A stretch of DNA of 64,000 nucleotides from an uncultured Flavobacteriaceae bacterium (GCA_947497145.1 CANMFQ010000010.1:124001-188000), one strand, 5' to 3'; shown: positions 20,330 to 29,696, counted from the stretch's first letter. Notes: a model not told the origin generated them from the sequence alone. Made by a program: numbers and translations.

Positions 20330-21133
20330 TCAAAAAGAAAAACCGATCCCTTTTTTTACAACTTCGTCATATTTCTCTGTATTAAAACTATATAAGTAAG
20401 GGGCTTTATTAGAAGCTCCTGTCATTAATTTCTCTTGCCGATCTAAGATTCCTAACTTTAATATTTTTCGTTGAAAATTACTACGTACTAATGGCTGATC
20501 GATAATAACCTCATATAATTTTTGAAGATCTTGCATGGTAAATTTTTCTGGCAACAGTGATTTTCCTATCGGAAGGTAATTCAATTGCTTTTTCAAATAT
20601 TCCAATGCTGTTTTTAGAATCACGTTGTGATCCATGAGCAACTGAGGCACAGCATTGATAGATACCCATTCACATCGTTCACTTAAAAATCCAGGAGTAG
20701 GATTGGCAGCTTCAAGATTTACCAAGGCAAAATAGCCTGTAGTAAGAAAGCGTTTGGTAATCCATTTTAAATTACACTCTTTATTTTTGAGCGGAATTTT
20801 ATCTAAAATTCGCGATATTTTCGCATAGTCTACTGGGTATTTTTTTGTTTGTCGTAAAGCAGCCCCAAAAGTTTTAAATTGCTCTAAAAAAATGGATGTT
20901 AAGCCAGTACGCTCTTGAAGCACACGATAGGCAGCAGCGTCTAAATCTTCAGTGATTTTTATATATCCGCCAGGTAATGACCAAATATCTTCGTATTTCC
21001 ACTTTAATAAAAGTACTTTTAATTCGCCCTCATCGTAACCCAGTATCACACAGTCTACAGCATTCTCTTGCAGTGATTTAGGAATTCGATCTGCAAAAAC
21101 AGCTGCATTATAACCCTCTTGTTTTTCCATCAT
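20330..21133 (-). CDS. NrtR-type Nudix-domain transcriptional regulator
   Basis: The 267-residue protein has an N-terminal Nudix-like domain and a C-terminal winged-helix part (about 175-250, with KFTMQDLQKLYEVI and FQRKILKLGIL), the layout of NrtR/AraR-type regulators. The Nudix box is degenerate: RVLQERTGL replaces REL-x-EE-x-GL, so two of its acidic residues are gone and hydrolysis is unlikely. Family members sense NAD-pathway or sugar metabolites. It is divergent from the GH3-like gene, which may be its target. A TAAATTTG element lies directly before the start codon. Confidence 0.8.
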   Translation of the reverse strand: MMEKQEGYNAAVFADRIPKSLQENAVDCVILGYDEGELKVLLLKWKYEDIWSLPGGYIKITEDLDAAAYRVLQERTGLTSIFLEQFKTFGAALRQTKKYPVDYAKISRILDKIPLKNKECNLKWITKRFLTTGYFALVNLEAANPTPGFLSERCEWVSINAVPQLLMDHNVILKTALEYLKKQLNYLPIGKSLLPEKFTMQDLQKLYEVIIDQPLVRSNFQRKILKLGILDRQEKLMTGASNKAPYLYSFNTEKYDEVVKKGIGFSF

Positions 21134-21442
21134 GCAAATTTAAAATATATTTTTTCATTTTGTGTAGTTTAAATTAATCATTAATATTGTATCAATATAA
21201 TATAATACTAGCATGGTAAAGTTGGTATTGTAGCATTATAAGTTCTATTACATTTTAAAATCACATCAAAATTAAATTCAGTGCAGTGTATTTTTTGTAT
21301 TTAGCCGTAGAGCGGCCATATATAACACAAAGAAGCATTGGTTTTATGGTGATTTTACGCCGGATCGTGAATTTTAACAAAAAATCAAGTTTAAAAATTA
21401 GAAAGCATGCAGGAGTTGTATTTAATTTGAAATAACCAATCC
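21134..21442. other. Divergent promoter region between regulator and GH3-like gene
   Basis: 309 AT-rich bases with no convincing coding frame. The regulator's TAAATTTG element is at 21135-21142. On the plus strand only weak promoter-like sequence was seen before the GH3-like gene. Confidence 0.5.
21135..21142 (-). promoter_or_regulatory. Promoter -7 element (TAAATTTG) for the Nudix regulator
   Basis: A perfect TAnnTTTG match on the minus strand ending two bases before the ATG. If used, the transcript would start at or inside the start codon, implying a leaderless mRNA. Confidence 0.45.
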
Positions 21443-23371
21443 ATGAAAAAATCCCTCCAAATTTCAGGTATCACCATTTTGATACTTTTTATACTTCTCC
21501 TGCTTCTTTATTTTGGCTACCTTATCAAATGGCATTGGCTATCAACAAAAAACTTGACATTGTTACATAAAGAAGCCCCTGCCCTAGTTGACCGCGGCTA
21601 CACCTATAGAGATCTTAACAAAAATTGTCAATTAGATATTTACGAAGATAGTAGAGTTTCCGTAGAAGATCGGATAGAGGATTTAGTATCTCAAATGCAA
21701 CTTGAAGAAAAAGCTGGGTTGATGTTTGCCAATTTTTTAGCAATGGAAAAAGATGGTGATCTCCTCGAAATACCAAGTCTTTTAAATTATTTTTCGATGA
21801 TTACAGAAAGTACATCGACAACAATTCTTCAAAAAAAAATAAATCATGTTCAAAATTTAGAAGAAACTTCTGCCTTAACATTTGCTATTTGGCATAATAA
21901 ACTACAAAAATTAGCTGAACGCACAAGGCTTGGTATTCCTGTTACCGTAATTTCTAATCCGAAAAATAAAAATAAAGCAACCCCTATAACCCATACAAAA
22001 CAAGAATGGGCTTCCACTTGGCCTTCTCCATTGGGTTTTGCAGCTACTCGTGACACTAATTTAGTACGAGCGTATGGCGATATTATACGGCAAGAATATT
22101 TAGCAAAAGGCATTCGCATAGCGCAACATCCAATAGCTAATAGTGCGCTTGATGTGCCAGAACAAAGTATTGGCAGCACTTTTGGCGAAGATACCACATG
22201 GGCAACCTTACTTACCAAAGCATATATCTCAGGATTACAGGGAGATGTCATTTCAGCTCATAGCATTGCTAGCCAAGTGAAATATTACCCAAAAGCTAAA
22301 CATCAACATGATGAATTAGATGCTCAATCAATTTATAGTGCAGGTCAACTAAATCGATTAAATAGCTTTACCAATCAGTTAGCTCCTTTTAAAGAAGGCG
22401 CTCTCAAGGCAAATGCAACCCAAGTAATGGCCTATAATTCTGGTAAACAAGAAATTAATGAAGGTCGAGGACAGCATTTTGATATAGCAACCGTTAAAGA
22501 AATATTTCGCGATTCACTAAATTTTGGTGGCGTTGTGGCTACACATTGGGGAGCATTGTCAGCTACAGAAGGAGGTGGCAGTGACCAAGCATCAAAAAAG
22601 GAACAAATAAAAAAGGCGCTAGCTGCTGGCTACGATTTGTTTTGTGGAGAATATTGTACCAATCATGTTGTTGAACTCGTAGAAGAAGGCGTAATAACAG
22701 AAAATCGTATTGACGCTTCTGTTCGAAGAATTTTAAGGGATAAATTTAGATTAGGACTTTTTGACAACCCTTATGTGGATATAAAAAAGATATATATATC
22801 ACCAGCTTTTGTTGCAAAAGGTAGAGAGGCACAACGAAAATCATTGGTACTATTAAAAAATGAGCATAATATTTTACCACTTTCTGCCGATAAAAAAATA
22901 TGGATTAAAGGCATAGAAAAAGAGGCGCTATTAAAAAAGCACCCTAATGTAGTCGCTAACAAAGAAGATGCCGACGTCATAATTCAAAAATTGCAAACAA
23001 CAACCCCTTCACCATTAGCTCATAGCGTATTAGAAAAAATTATAAACTACGGAAAGCAATGTTTTGAAGAACATGAGTATGAAGAAATTATTAAGCATAC
23101 ACATGAAAAACCTACAATTACAATTTTCAATGTACAAAATCACCCTGTGCAAGCTAAAATAAATGAAGCGAGTAAGGCAGTAATAGCCGATTTTGAATGT
23201 GAAGATGATATTATTTTAGAATTGATTTTCGGTACATTCAATCCCTCAGGAAAACTTCCCCTTACTATTTCGGCTTCAATAAATAAAGACGAAGAAAATA
23301 ACATACAAGATTCACCGTATAACGAAGTGACACCCACACTATATCCTTATGGGCACGGACTTACTTTTTAA
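21443..23371 (+). CDS. Membrane-anchored GH3-family homologue lacking the catalytic nucleophile
   Basis: The 642-residue protein has an N-terminal membrane anchor (about residues 7-28) and then the two-domain GH3 layout: an N-terminal barrel and a C-terminal sandwich ending in LYPYGHGLTF. In active GH3 enzymes the nucleophile Asp lies in a SDWGA-type motif; here it reads ATHWGAL with H368 in its place. The usual Lys-His segment KHFPGHG is also replaced by VKYYPKAKHQ. It is therefore probably not a standard beta-glucosidase or N-acetylglucosaminidase. It may bind glycans or use another mechanism. It is divergent from a Nudix-type regulator. Confidence 0.8.
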   Translation: MKKSLQISGITILILFILLLLLYFGYLIKWHWLSTKNLTLLHKEAPALVDRGYTYRDLNKNCQLDIYEDSRVSVEDRIEDLVSQMQLEEKAGLMFANFLAMEKDGDLLEIPSLLNYFSMITESTSTTILQKKINHVQNLEETSALTFAIWHNKLQKLAERTRLGIPVTVISNPKNKNKATPITHTKQEWASTWPSPLGFAATRDTNLVRAYGDIIRQEYLAKGIRIAQHPIANSALDVPEQSIGSTFGEDTTWATLLTKAYISGLQGDVISAHSIASQVKYYPKAKHQHDELDAQSIYSAGQLNRLNSFTNQLAPFKEGALKANATQVMAYNSGKQEINEGRGQHFDIATVKEIFRDSLNFGGVVATHWGALSATEGGGSDQASKKEQIKKALAAGYDLFCGEYCTNHVVELVEEGVITENRIDASVRRILRDKFRLGLFDNPYVDIKKIYISPAFVAKGREAQRKSLVLLKNEHNILPLSADKKIWIKGIEKEALLKKHPNVVANKEDADVIIQKLQTTTPSPLAHSVLEKIINYGKQCFEEHEYEEIIKHTHEKPTITIFNVQNHPVQAKINEASKAVIADFECEDDIILELIFGTFNPSGKLPLTISASINKDEENNIQDSPYNEVTPTLYPYGHGLTF

Positions 23372-23551
23372 CAAATTATGCGTGTAATTAAAAACTAGTT
23401 TTATAGGTTTTGTTTGCTATTACCGTGTCTTCAAGAGTATTTCCTAACCAGGCTATTCGCTATTTTTCACCTTCGGAAATACAAAATCAACACACTGAAA
23501 TATTGGTATTAAAACTAGTGCAGAGTATGGTAAGTTATGCAATAAATTAGG

Positions 23552-23559
23552 TATTTTTG
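23552..23559 (+). promoter_or_regulatory. Promoter -7 element (TATTTTTG) for the MFS gene
   Basis: A perfect TAnnTTTG match ending four bases before the ATG of the MFS gene, so the mRNA may be leaderless. Confidence 0.5.
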
Positions 23560-23563
23560 CGGG

Positions 23564-24775
23564 ATGTTTAAAAAGAGCATCCCTCAAATTGAATTTGTTG
23601 CCTTAATGGCTTCTTTGATGGCAATTGTAGCCTTGGCTATTGACGCCCTTCTCCCCGCTTTAGACATTATTGGACATTCAGTCGGTATACAGGTAGAAGC
23701 AGACAATCAGTTGCTTATTACTATGATTTTTTTAGGCTTAGGCTTTGGGCCACTGCTATTTGGCCCTATCTCTGATAGTTTAGGACGAAAGCCAGTAGTT
23801 TATATGGGCTTACTTTGTTTTATTGGAGCTAGTTTTCTTTGTGTATTTTCAAAGTCGCTAGAAGTTATGATTATTGGTCGCATTTTGCAAGGCGTTGCGC
23901 TTTCAGCACCAAGAACAATTAGCATAGCAATGATAAGAGATACCCATAGTGGCGATTATATGGCTCGTATTATGTCTTTTGTAACAGTTGTTTTTATGAT
24001 TGTACCAATTATCGCTCCTGCCATGGGTAAATTGATTTTAGACACCTATAATTGGGAAGCCATTTTTTACGTGCAAATAGGCTTTGCTTTGCTCATAGCC
24101 CTATGGTTTTGGCGAAGGCAACCTGAAACTTTAAAAAGTGAAAATCGTATTCCAATGACCTTAAACCTATTCTCTGACGGTATTAGAGAGCTTGTAAAGC
24201 ACAAAACAACCATTGGATACACGCTGATATCAGGTTTTATTGTTGGCTCGTTCTTGGTGTACCTCAGTACCGCCCAACAAATTTTTCAATACCAATACGA
24301 TTTAAAGGATGAGTTTCCGTATATTTTTGCTGGAATCGCTATTTCAATTAGTATTGCCACTTTTTTAAATGGTAGTTTGGTAGTTAAATATGGTATGGAT
24401 AAACTGATTACCATTTCACTGATCTCTTATTTTGCAATTTCTTTGACCTATGTCGTTTTATTCTATGGAAAAGCAAACCCGAGTATTGAAATTTTACTGC
24501 TTTTCTTTGGAAGTCAATTTTTTGCAATTAGTTTTTTATTTGGAAATCTGCGATCAGCGGCTATGCAGCCTATAGGTCATATTGCTGGCATTGGTTCGGC
24601 CATTACGGGTTGTATTTCTACTGTAATGTCCGTACCTATTGGTACGTACATTGGCAAATTTGTAGACACAACTACCTTACCCCTTTTTATAGGTTTTTCA
24701 GTTTGTTCCGCTTTGGCTATTTTAGTCTTGGGGTATCTAAAATTAAGCAACAAAAAAATTAAAGTATCAGTTTAA
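23564..24775 (+). CDS. MFS transporter, Bcr/CflA drug-resistance subfamily
   Basis: A 403-residue, 12-segment inner-membrane protein of normal family length. FGPISDSLGRKPV between the second and third helices is the MFS signature loop. The opening IEFVALMASLMAIVALAIDA with LLPAL matches Bcr/CflA proteins, proton-driven exporters of drugs or small metabolites. The start is fixed by homology to that opening, with a promoter element only four bases before the ATG. It appears monocistronic. Confidence 0.85.
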   Translation: MFKKSIPQIEFVALMASLMAIVALAIDALLPALDIIGHSVGIQVEADNQLLITMIFLGLGFGPLLFGPISDSLGRKPVVYMGLLCFIGASFLCVFSKSLEVMIIGRILQGVALSAPRTISIAMIRDTHSGDYMARIMSFVTVVFMIVPIIAPAMGKLILDTYNWEAIFYVQIGFALLIALWFWRRQPETLKSENRIPMTLNLFSDGIRELVKHKTTIGYTLISGFIVGSFLVYLSTAQQIFQYQYDLKDEFPYIFAGIAISISIATFLNGSLVVKYGMDKLITISLISYFAISLTYVVLFYGKANPSIEILLLFFGSQFFAISFLFGNLRSAAMQPIGHIAGIGSAITGCISTVMSVPIGTYIGKFVDTTTLPLFIGFSVCSALAILVLGYLKLSNKKIKVSV

Positions 24776-24788
24776 TAAAATGCCTTAA

Positions 24789-25643
24789 TTAGTTAACATA
24801 CTTATTTTTATACCAAATATTTAAGAGAAGACCACTAATAATCATAAGCATTCCAATAACGCTCCATAAGGAATAGGTTTCACCTAAAAAACCCACACCC
24901 ACAACGATAGCAAAAACAACCTCTATATATTTAATAGGTGCAATAACATTGGTTTCGCCCAACTGAAAAGCTTTAGTCATAAATAACTGCCCAAAATATC
25001 CAAAAACACCAAGACTTAATAGCAGGAACAAATCAATACCGATTGGTGTTTTCCAATGAAAAATAGAAAGCACCCCACCCACAACCGTGGCTACACACAT
25101 AAAGTAATTTACAATAACCACAGGGTGCTCTGCATTGCCAATTTTTCGAATTACAATATACACCAACCCACTAAAAACGGATGCTAAGAGCACAAGCAAC
25201 AACCCAATTAAAGGAATAGAAGTATCAAAACCCTTCAATACGATTACCCCTATAAATGAAAGTAGAAAAAATAACCACTGTGGAGGCTTAACAACTTCCT
25301 TTAAAATAAGGATAGCGAATACTGCGGCAAAAATGGGTGCAATATAACGTAAGGCAACAGCCGAACCAATGGGCATATAATGTACAGCCATGAAAAACAA
25401 CAGCATTGAAGTGGTCCCAAAAATAGCTCTAGTAAGTAGTAATTTTCGCTGAACGCCAAGAATAGCAATACGCTGACTCAATAAAAAAGAAAAGGTAAAA
25501 ACAAGCGAACCAATAGACCTAAAAAATACTAATTGATATGCACTGTAGTCGGTTAAAAACTTAATAAGTCCGTTCATACCCGTAAAAGCAAGGGTACTCA
25601 AGACCATAAAATAGATAGCTTTTTTTAACTGCAATACACTCAA
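24789..25643 (-). CDS. DMT-superfamily EamA-type transporter
   Basis: A 284-residue membrane protein with about ten hydrophobic helices arranged as two EamA halves (about 7-135 and 150-280). It is of typical length for drug/metabolite transporters that export amino acids or other metabolites. A conserved PIGSAVALRYIAPIF segment and GETNVIAPIKYIEVVFA in the second half are characteristic. It is convergent with the MFS gene, 13 bases apart. No substrate can be assigned. Confidence 0.85.
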   Translation of the reverse strand: MSVLQLKKAIYFMVLSTLAFTGMNGLIKFLTDYSAYQLVFFRSIGSLVFTFSFLLSQRIAILGVQRKLLLTRAIFGTTSMLLFFMAVHYMPIGSAVALRYIAPIFAAVFAILILKEVVKPPQWLFFLLSFIGVIVLKGFDTSIPLIGLLLVLLASVFSGLVYIVIRKIGNAEHPVVIVNYFMCVATVVGGVLSIFHWKTPIGIDLFLLLSLGVFGYFGQLFMTKAFQLGETNVIAPIKYIEVVFAIVVGVGFLGETYSLWSVIGMLMIISGLLLNIWYKNKYVN

Positions 25644-25782
25644 TTATTAATGCACTGCAAATATAAATCAATCTTGAAGAGAAGGCATCTAAAAAACACA
25701 GAGAGATTAGTGATGTAAAATCACAACCCTCCACAGGTATTAAAATAATAGCAACAGCTAACATTAAAAAGTGAAACGCAAA

Positions 25783-26103
25783 TCAGCTATTACGAACTCC
25801 CGTTAAATAATCTTCAATATCACGTTGAAGCCTGTTGCATTCTAAAAAATGCTGGGTGATACTTTCAGTATTGAATTTCGACATTTGTTCATCGCTATTC
25901 AACATAATAACAATCTCAACATTACTAGAACTTAACTTTTTAAGTCCATCACGCAGTGCTTCCTTACGTTCAAATAAACTTTGTGTTTGTGGTTCGCACG
26001 TGTAGGCATTGAGCTTTACCTCAAGTTGTTGCAGGTCAATTTGATTACGCTCTAACCGCATAATCAATGCGTTTTTTGTATTATTTTTTAAACTCGATTT
26101 CAT
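25783..26103 (-). CDS. Hypothetical small cytoplasmic protein
   Basis: This 106-residue protein has no signal peptide, is charged, and is rich in Glu, Lys, Leu and Asn, with heptad-like spacing that suggests coiled coils. I do not recognise a family. It stands alone, with clear non-coding sequence on both sides. Confidence 0.55.
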   Translation of the reverse strand: MKSSLKNNTKNALIMRLERNQIDLQQLEVKLNAYTCEPQTQSLFERKEALRDGLKKLSSSNVEIVIMLNSDEQMSKFNTESITQHFLECNRLQRDIEDYLTGVRNS

Positions 26104-26571
26104 AACGGTACCCTTTTAAGATTAATATAACAGCTATCAAATACTAACTTAAGTTACAAAAAAATATTTAGGAATTTACCTACAATAGTAAATAAAGTGT
26201 AAAAATTTAACATTTTACCCTATAATTTGTTTAAAAAATAGCTTTTTGATGCACATATTACTAGAAGCTTCTTTATTATCATTAGCAACAGAATGCGTTG
26301 AATAAAGTCGGTATTCTAAACGTTCAAATTACATGGCACGAATAACCTTCGGTTAAGACAAGAATAAACCTATTTAATGCTAAAATAAAGAACAGTATAA
26401 TACTATGAGAAAATTACACGTTAACAAGGGACAAAAAATTGCCTCAAAGGTGATTCGTAACAAGGCTAGCCTTTCCTTTAATGCCAACAAAAAAACGTAA
26501 TCGTTTAATAGATAGCGTACAACAATATACATACACTATTACAAGGGATAGAAAAAAGACGTTAAAACAAT
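26104..26571. other. Intergenic region
   Basis: 468 AT-rich bases. The only candidate gene is the 31-codon basic frame at 26405-26500. No terminator, palindrome or RNA gene was recognised. Confidence 0.5.
26405..26500 (+). CDS. Possible small basic peptide (31 aa)
   Basis: An ATG-to-TAA frame of 31 codons, strongly basic (MRKLHVNKGQ ... NANKKT). It has no recognised family, no RBS and no promoter of note. It could be a chance frame in AT-rich sequence. Confidence 0.2.
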   Translation: MRKLHVNKGQKIASKVIRNKASLSFNANKKT

Positions 26572-26937
26572 CTATTTTTGATCAGGATCAGCATCCTCTT
26601 CTTCAAATTTAGAATTCACTATAACAGCCTTGTTTAAACGCTCAGAAAAGGGAGCGTATTTTAAATCACGAAGTAGTTTTCGTTTTTTTCTTTCAGACAT
26701 TTCTAGGGTGTCTAAAATACTAAGCTTTCGCTCAACATCTTCAACTCTTTCTATTTTCTTTTCCAAGCGTTCTTCGGAGGTTGCTACCATTTCAGGCTCA
26801 AATTGCTCCATTAGGGTATGTTTTTTAACCTTAATGTTGCTTTTGTTAACTTTAACCGTTGTTTTTTGAGCGAGAAGTTGCATTGAACTGAATACAAAAG
26901 AACACACCATCAAAGAAAGAAAAAGGGATTTTTTCAT
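26572..26937 (-). CDS. Small exported protein, paralogue of its neighbour
   Basis: The protein is about 121 residues long when started at the second Met (MKKSLFLSLMVCSF), which gives a clean signal peptide ending near LLAQ. The mature part is highly charged. It ends in a block with FEPEMVA, then DTLEMSERKKRKLLRDL and LNKAVIVNSKFEEE. The same block recurs in the protein encoded at 27119-27481, so the two are tandem paralogues. Function unknown; the charged helical character suggests a periplasmic or surface-associated role. Confidence 0.65.
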   Translation of the reverse strand: MKKSLFLSLMVCSFVFSSMQLLAQKTTVKVNKSNIKVKKHTLMEQFEPEMVATSEERLEKKIERVEDVERKLSILDTLEMSERKKRKLLRDLKYAPFSERLNKAVIVNSKFEEEDADPDQK

Positions 26938-27118
26938 GAGGAAATACATATAGTTTCTTCCATAAATTTACTAAAAAATGTTCAATACACCATATTTTAC
27001 TGTTGATTACATCGGCTGTCGATTTATTTCAACTATTAATCGATGATTTACAATAAAAAAAATCAGAAATATAGGCTAAGCACTTAACTATTAGCTAGTA
27101 AAAACCTCAATTTTCAGT

Positions 27119-27481
27119 TTAGTTATTTTCAAATTTAACATCAACCAATAGGGCTTTTTTTAAGTTTTTAGAAGACGCCCCATTCTTGTACAAGTCCTTT
27201 AATAATTTGAAACGTTTACGATCAGAAATATCAAGAGAATCAATTTTTGCTCGCATTTTGGCAATTGCTTCTTTGCGTTCTTTATTCTCTGCAATTAGAT
27301 TAGGCTCAAATTTAAACACCAAAGGATTTTCTTCTTCTTCAGAAGTGCTATTTTCACCCGAAACCATTTCATTATTTTCTTTATTATCTGCGGAAGTCTC
27401 TGTTGGCTCTTGAGCAGCAACACTAAACATACTAAGTCCCAAAATAATGGTGCAAAAAAATACCAAACAGTGCTTTTTCAT
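27119..27481 (-). CDS. Small exported protein, paralogue of its neighbour
   Basis: About 120 residues from the ATG at 27479-27481 (MKKHCLVFFCTIILG), which gives a typical signal peptide cut near VAAQ. A longer frame from 27562 adds a non-signal N-terminus. An acidic Ser/Glu-rich linker follows, then the conserved block FEPNLIAENKERK, SLDISDRKRFKLLKDL and LKKALLVDVKFENN. The block matches the neighbouring gene's C-terminus closely in spacing and residues. Function unknown. Confidence 0.65.
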   Translation of the reverse strand: MKKHCLVFFCTIILGLSMFSVAAQEPTETSADNKENNEMVSGENSTSEEEENPLVFKFEPNLIAENKERKEAIAKMRAKIDSLDISDRKRFKLLKDLYKNGASSKNLKKALLVDVKFENN

Positions 27482-27598
27482 CGTAAATTCATCTAAGTTC
27501 TGCGCACAATGTAGAAAATATTTTCTTGTAAACATGAAAAATAAAATATTGAATGTGGTCATCGTTTAATAATGACCATTTACCGAATAAAAATATAG

Positions 27599-27606
27599 TA
27601 ACTTTG
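27599..27606 (+). promoter_or_regulatory. Promoter -7 element (TAACTTTG) for yceI-like gene
   Basis: Perfect TAnnTTTG match 25 bases before the ATG of the YceI-family gene. Confidence 0.55.
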
Positions 27607-27631
27607 TTACGAAGCTTAAATTCAACACGGT

Positions 27632-28141
27632 ATGCGGTATTTTATGTACTTGTTTTTTATCATTTGCCTTGCCACCAGCAGCAATGCGCAAAGGGCCGCT
27701 ACAATAGCTTCTGCCGAAGTCTCTTTTTTATTTGTGAATAATGATGTTTCAGGAACGCTTTCAGGCTTTACTTCTACTTCAGTAATTGACACAGTAAATA
27801 TTGAACAATCACTATTTGCAGGAAGTGTTGATGTAGCGACTATTGATACAAATAATTCAATACGTAATTGGTCTTTAAAACGCAGCAAGTATTTTGATGC
27901 GAATACCTATCCTACAATTAGTTTTAAAAGCACGGATATATCCGTAAAAGAAGCTCATATTCAGGTTCAAGGGGTATTAACCATCAAGGATATTACCAAG
28001 GAGGTTACGTTTAACTTTGTTAAAAACAAAAACCAACTTGTAGGCAAAGCTACCATCTACAGTGCTGATTTTGGAATAGCTGTTAAAAGTGATCGCTTAA
28101 AAAATAAGGTGGACATTAAAGTTGTGTTATCACTAAACTAG
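27632..28141 (+). CDS. YceI family protein
   Basis: The 169-residue protein has a signal peptide (to about residue 19, ending NAQ) and a single lipocalin-like YceI domain. The family pattern is visible in SFLFVNNDVSGTLSGF, then YPTISFKSTDI and VQGVLTIKDITKEVTF. YceI proteins are exported and bind polyisoprenoids or similar amphiphiles. Length is normal for the family. It is transcribed divergently from the small paralogue pair and has its own promoter element 25 bases upstream. Confidence 0.85.
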   Translation: MRYFMYLFFIICLATSSNAQRAATIASAEVSFLFVNNDVSGTLSGFTSTSVIDTVNIEQSLFAGSVDVATIDTNNSIRNWSLKRSKYFDANTYPTISFKSTDISVKEAHIQVQGVLTIKDITKEVTFNFVKNKNQLVGKATIYSADFGIAVKSDRLKNKVDIKVVLSLN

Positions 28142-28247
28142 CAACTTTGTTTAGGTTTACTGTGTTAATCATATCATAGATCATAGCATAACATTAAAGA
28201 ATGTCGATCAATTCAAATTTAACTACACTAAAGCACAAAATGATTAT

Positions 28248-28255
28248 TACATTTG
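28248..28255 (+). promoter_or_regulatory. Promoter -7 element (TACATTTG) for second TerC gene
   Basis: Perfect TAnnTTTG match ten bases before the ATG at 28266. Confidence 0.5.
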
Positions 28256-28265
28256 CGTTTTTAAA

Positions 28266-29231
28266 ATGACCTTTATGTGGATTTGGATTGTATTTATCGC
28301 ATTTATCTTGTTTTTTTTAGCGCTAGATCTCGGTGTTTTTAACAAAGAAAATCATGTTATTAAAACCAAAGAAGCCAGTATATGGACAGCTATTTGGGTA
28401 ACGGTAGCCCTGAGTTTTAGCGGTGTTATTTATTGGCTTTTTGCTAATGGATTAATTGAAAATCCGACAAACCTAACAGCTAATAATGCTGTTTTAAAAT
28501 ATTTAACTGGTTATTTAATTGAATTATCATTAAGCATTGACAATGTGTTTGTTATCGCGGTAATTTTTTCGTCATTTAAAATACCTGCACACTATCAGCA
28601 TCGGGTTTTATTTTGGGGTATTTTAGGTGCTATTGTATTTCGAGCGATCATGATTTTCTTCGGTGTAGCTTTAATTACGCGATTTGAATGGATCATTTAT
28701 ATATTTGGTGTTTTCTTACTTTACACAGCCTTCAAAATGCTCAAAGAGGAAGAAGAAGAATTTAACCCTAAAAAATCGTTTGTTTTTAGGCAACTAAAAA
28801 AGATATATCCGATCACCGCATCCATTCAAGGTGATCAATTTTTTGTTAAGCGAATGGGTATTAAAGCCGCTACCCCACTTTTTGTAGCCTTAATTGTTAT
28901 TGAACTTACCGATATTCTCTTTGCTTTAGATAGTATTCCTGCCATTTTAGCTATTACCGCTGATCCGTTTATTGTTTTCAGCTCCAATATATTAGCTATA
29001 ATGGGATTGCGATCGATGTATTTTTTAATCTCAAGAATGTTGGCAAAGTTTCGCTTCATCAACTATAGTCTGGTTGTTATTTTAGCCTTTGTAGGCTTAA
29101 AAATGCTATTCTCGCATTACCTGCACCTACCCGAATGGGTTTCTTTAGCAGTGATATCATCAGCCTTACTTGGGGGTGTTGTAGCCTCTTTGGCTATTCC
29201 TGAACAGGAGGAAGAAAATATAGAGGGTTAG
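28266..29231 (+). CDS. TerC family protein (Alx-like)
   Basis: This 321-residue protein has about nine hydrophobic helices. SIDNVFVI near residue 92 and LFALDSIPA near 220 are the paired acidic motifs of TerC/Alx proteins. It is longer than the TerC at 19.3 kb and belongs to the Alx-like branch, which carries an N-terminal extension. Likely role: metal (Mn) export or pH/metal stress tolerance at the inner membrane. ATG at 28266 is used; 28275 is an alternative. Confidence 0.85.
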   Translation: MTFMWIWIVFIAFILFFLALDLGVFNKENHVIKTKEASIWTAIWVTVALSFSGVIYWLFANGLIENPTNLTANNAVLKYLTGYLIELSLSIDNVFVIAVIFSSFKIPAHYQHRVLFWGILGAIVFRAIMIFFGVALITRFEWIIYIFGVFLLYTAFKMLKEEEEEFNPKKSFVFRQLKKIYPITASIQGDQFFVKRMGIKAATPLFVALIVIELTDILFALDSIPAILAITADPFIVFSSNILAIMGLRSMYFLISRMLAKFRFINYSLVVILAFVGLKMLFSHYLHLPEWVSLAVISSALLGGVVASLAIPEQEEENIEG

Positions 29232-29270
29232 CAGCCGTTTACTGACAGGCATACAGCGTATCCTGTGTCT

Positions 29271-29696
29271 TTACTTTACAAATAACGCATCATATATCTT
29301 TTGCACCGCCCAATTACCCAAGGGAAAATATACGGCAAAAAATAAAGCCATGCCTAAAGAGAAGTTACGCACATTAAACCACTGATCTAGCAAATTATTG
29401 GGATACGCGTAGGAAGTCTCCAAGGCATATCCTAAAAACTCTAATACACACATGGCTATTAAGCCATAAGCATATTGCATATGAAAAGGTAGTTTGCGAA
29501 GCAACAAAGAAATAGGCACCATATACAGGATATAACAGGTAATTATTTGCCACCAATAAGTGAATTTGGCAATCTCCATCTGTGCACCAAACCAGTTCAT
29601 CCCTAGGCCCCATAAAAAATAAACGACACAATAAATACCGATTAGTCTTTTATCAACGCTTAATTTAGCCTTCGCCCATATAATAAATGTTGTCAT
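29271..29696 (-). CDS. Hypothetical membrane protein at the end of the type III PKS operon
   Basis: A 141-residue protein with about four hydrophobic helices (near 18-38, 47-65, 75-92 and 112-132). No family recognised. It lies 62 bases downstream of the acyl carrier protein on the same strand and is the last gene of the biosynthetic run, so it may help localise or move a lipid product. That is inference from position. Confidence 0.6.
   Translation of the reverse strand: MTTFIIWAKAKLSVDKRLIGIYCVVYFLWGLGMNWFGAQMEIAKFTYWWQIITCYILYMVPISLLLRKLPFHMQYAYGLIAMCVLEFLGYALETSYAYPNNLLDQWFNVRNFSLGMALFFAVYFPLGNWAVQKIYDALFVK

Noticed and set aside
21345-21434. 29-codon plus-strand frame before the GH3-like gene
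   Set aside because: No family, no promoter, inside the regulator/GH3 promoter region.
25561-25764. 67-codon minus-strand frame at the start of the EamA gene
   Set aside because: Overlaps the transporter's 5' end in another frame and is very Cys/Ile/Leu-rich by chance.
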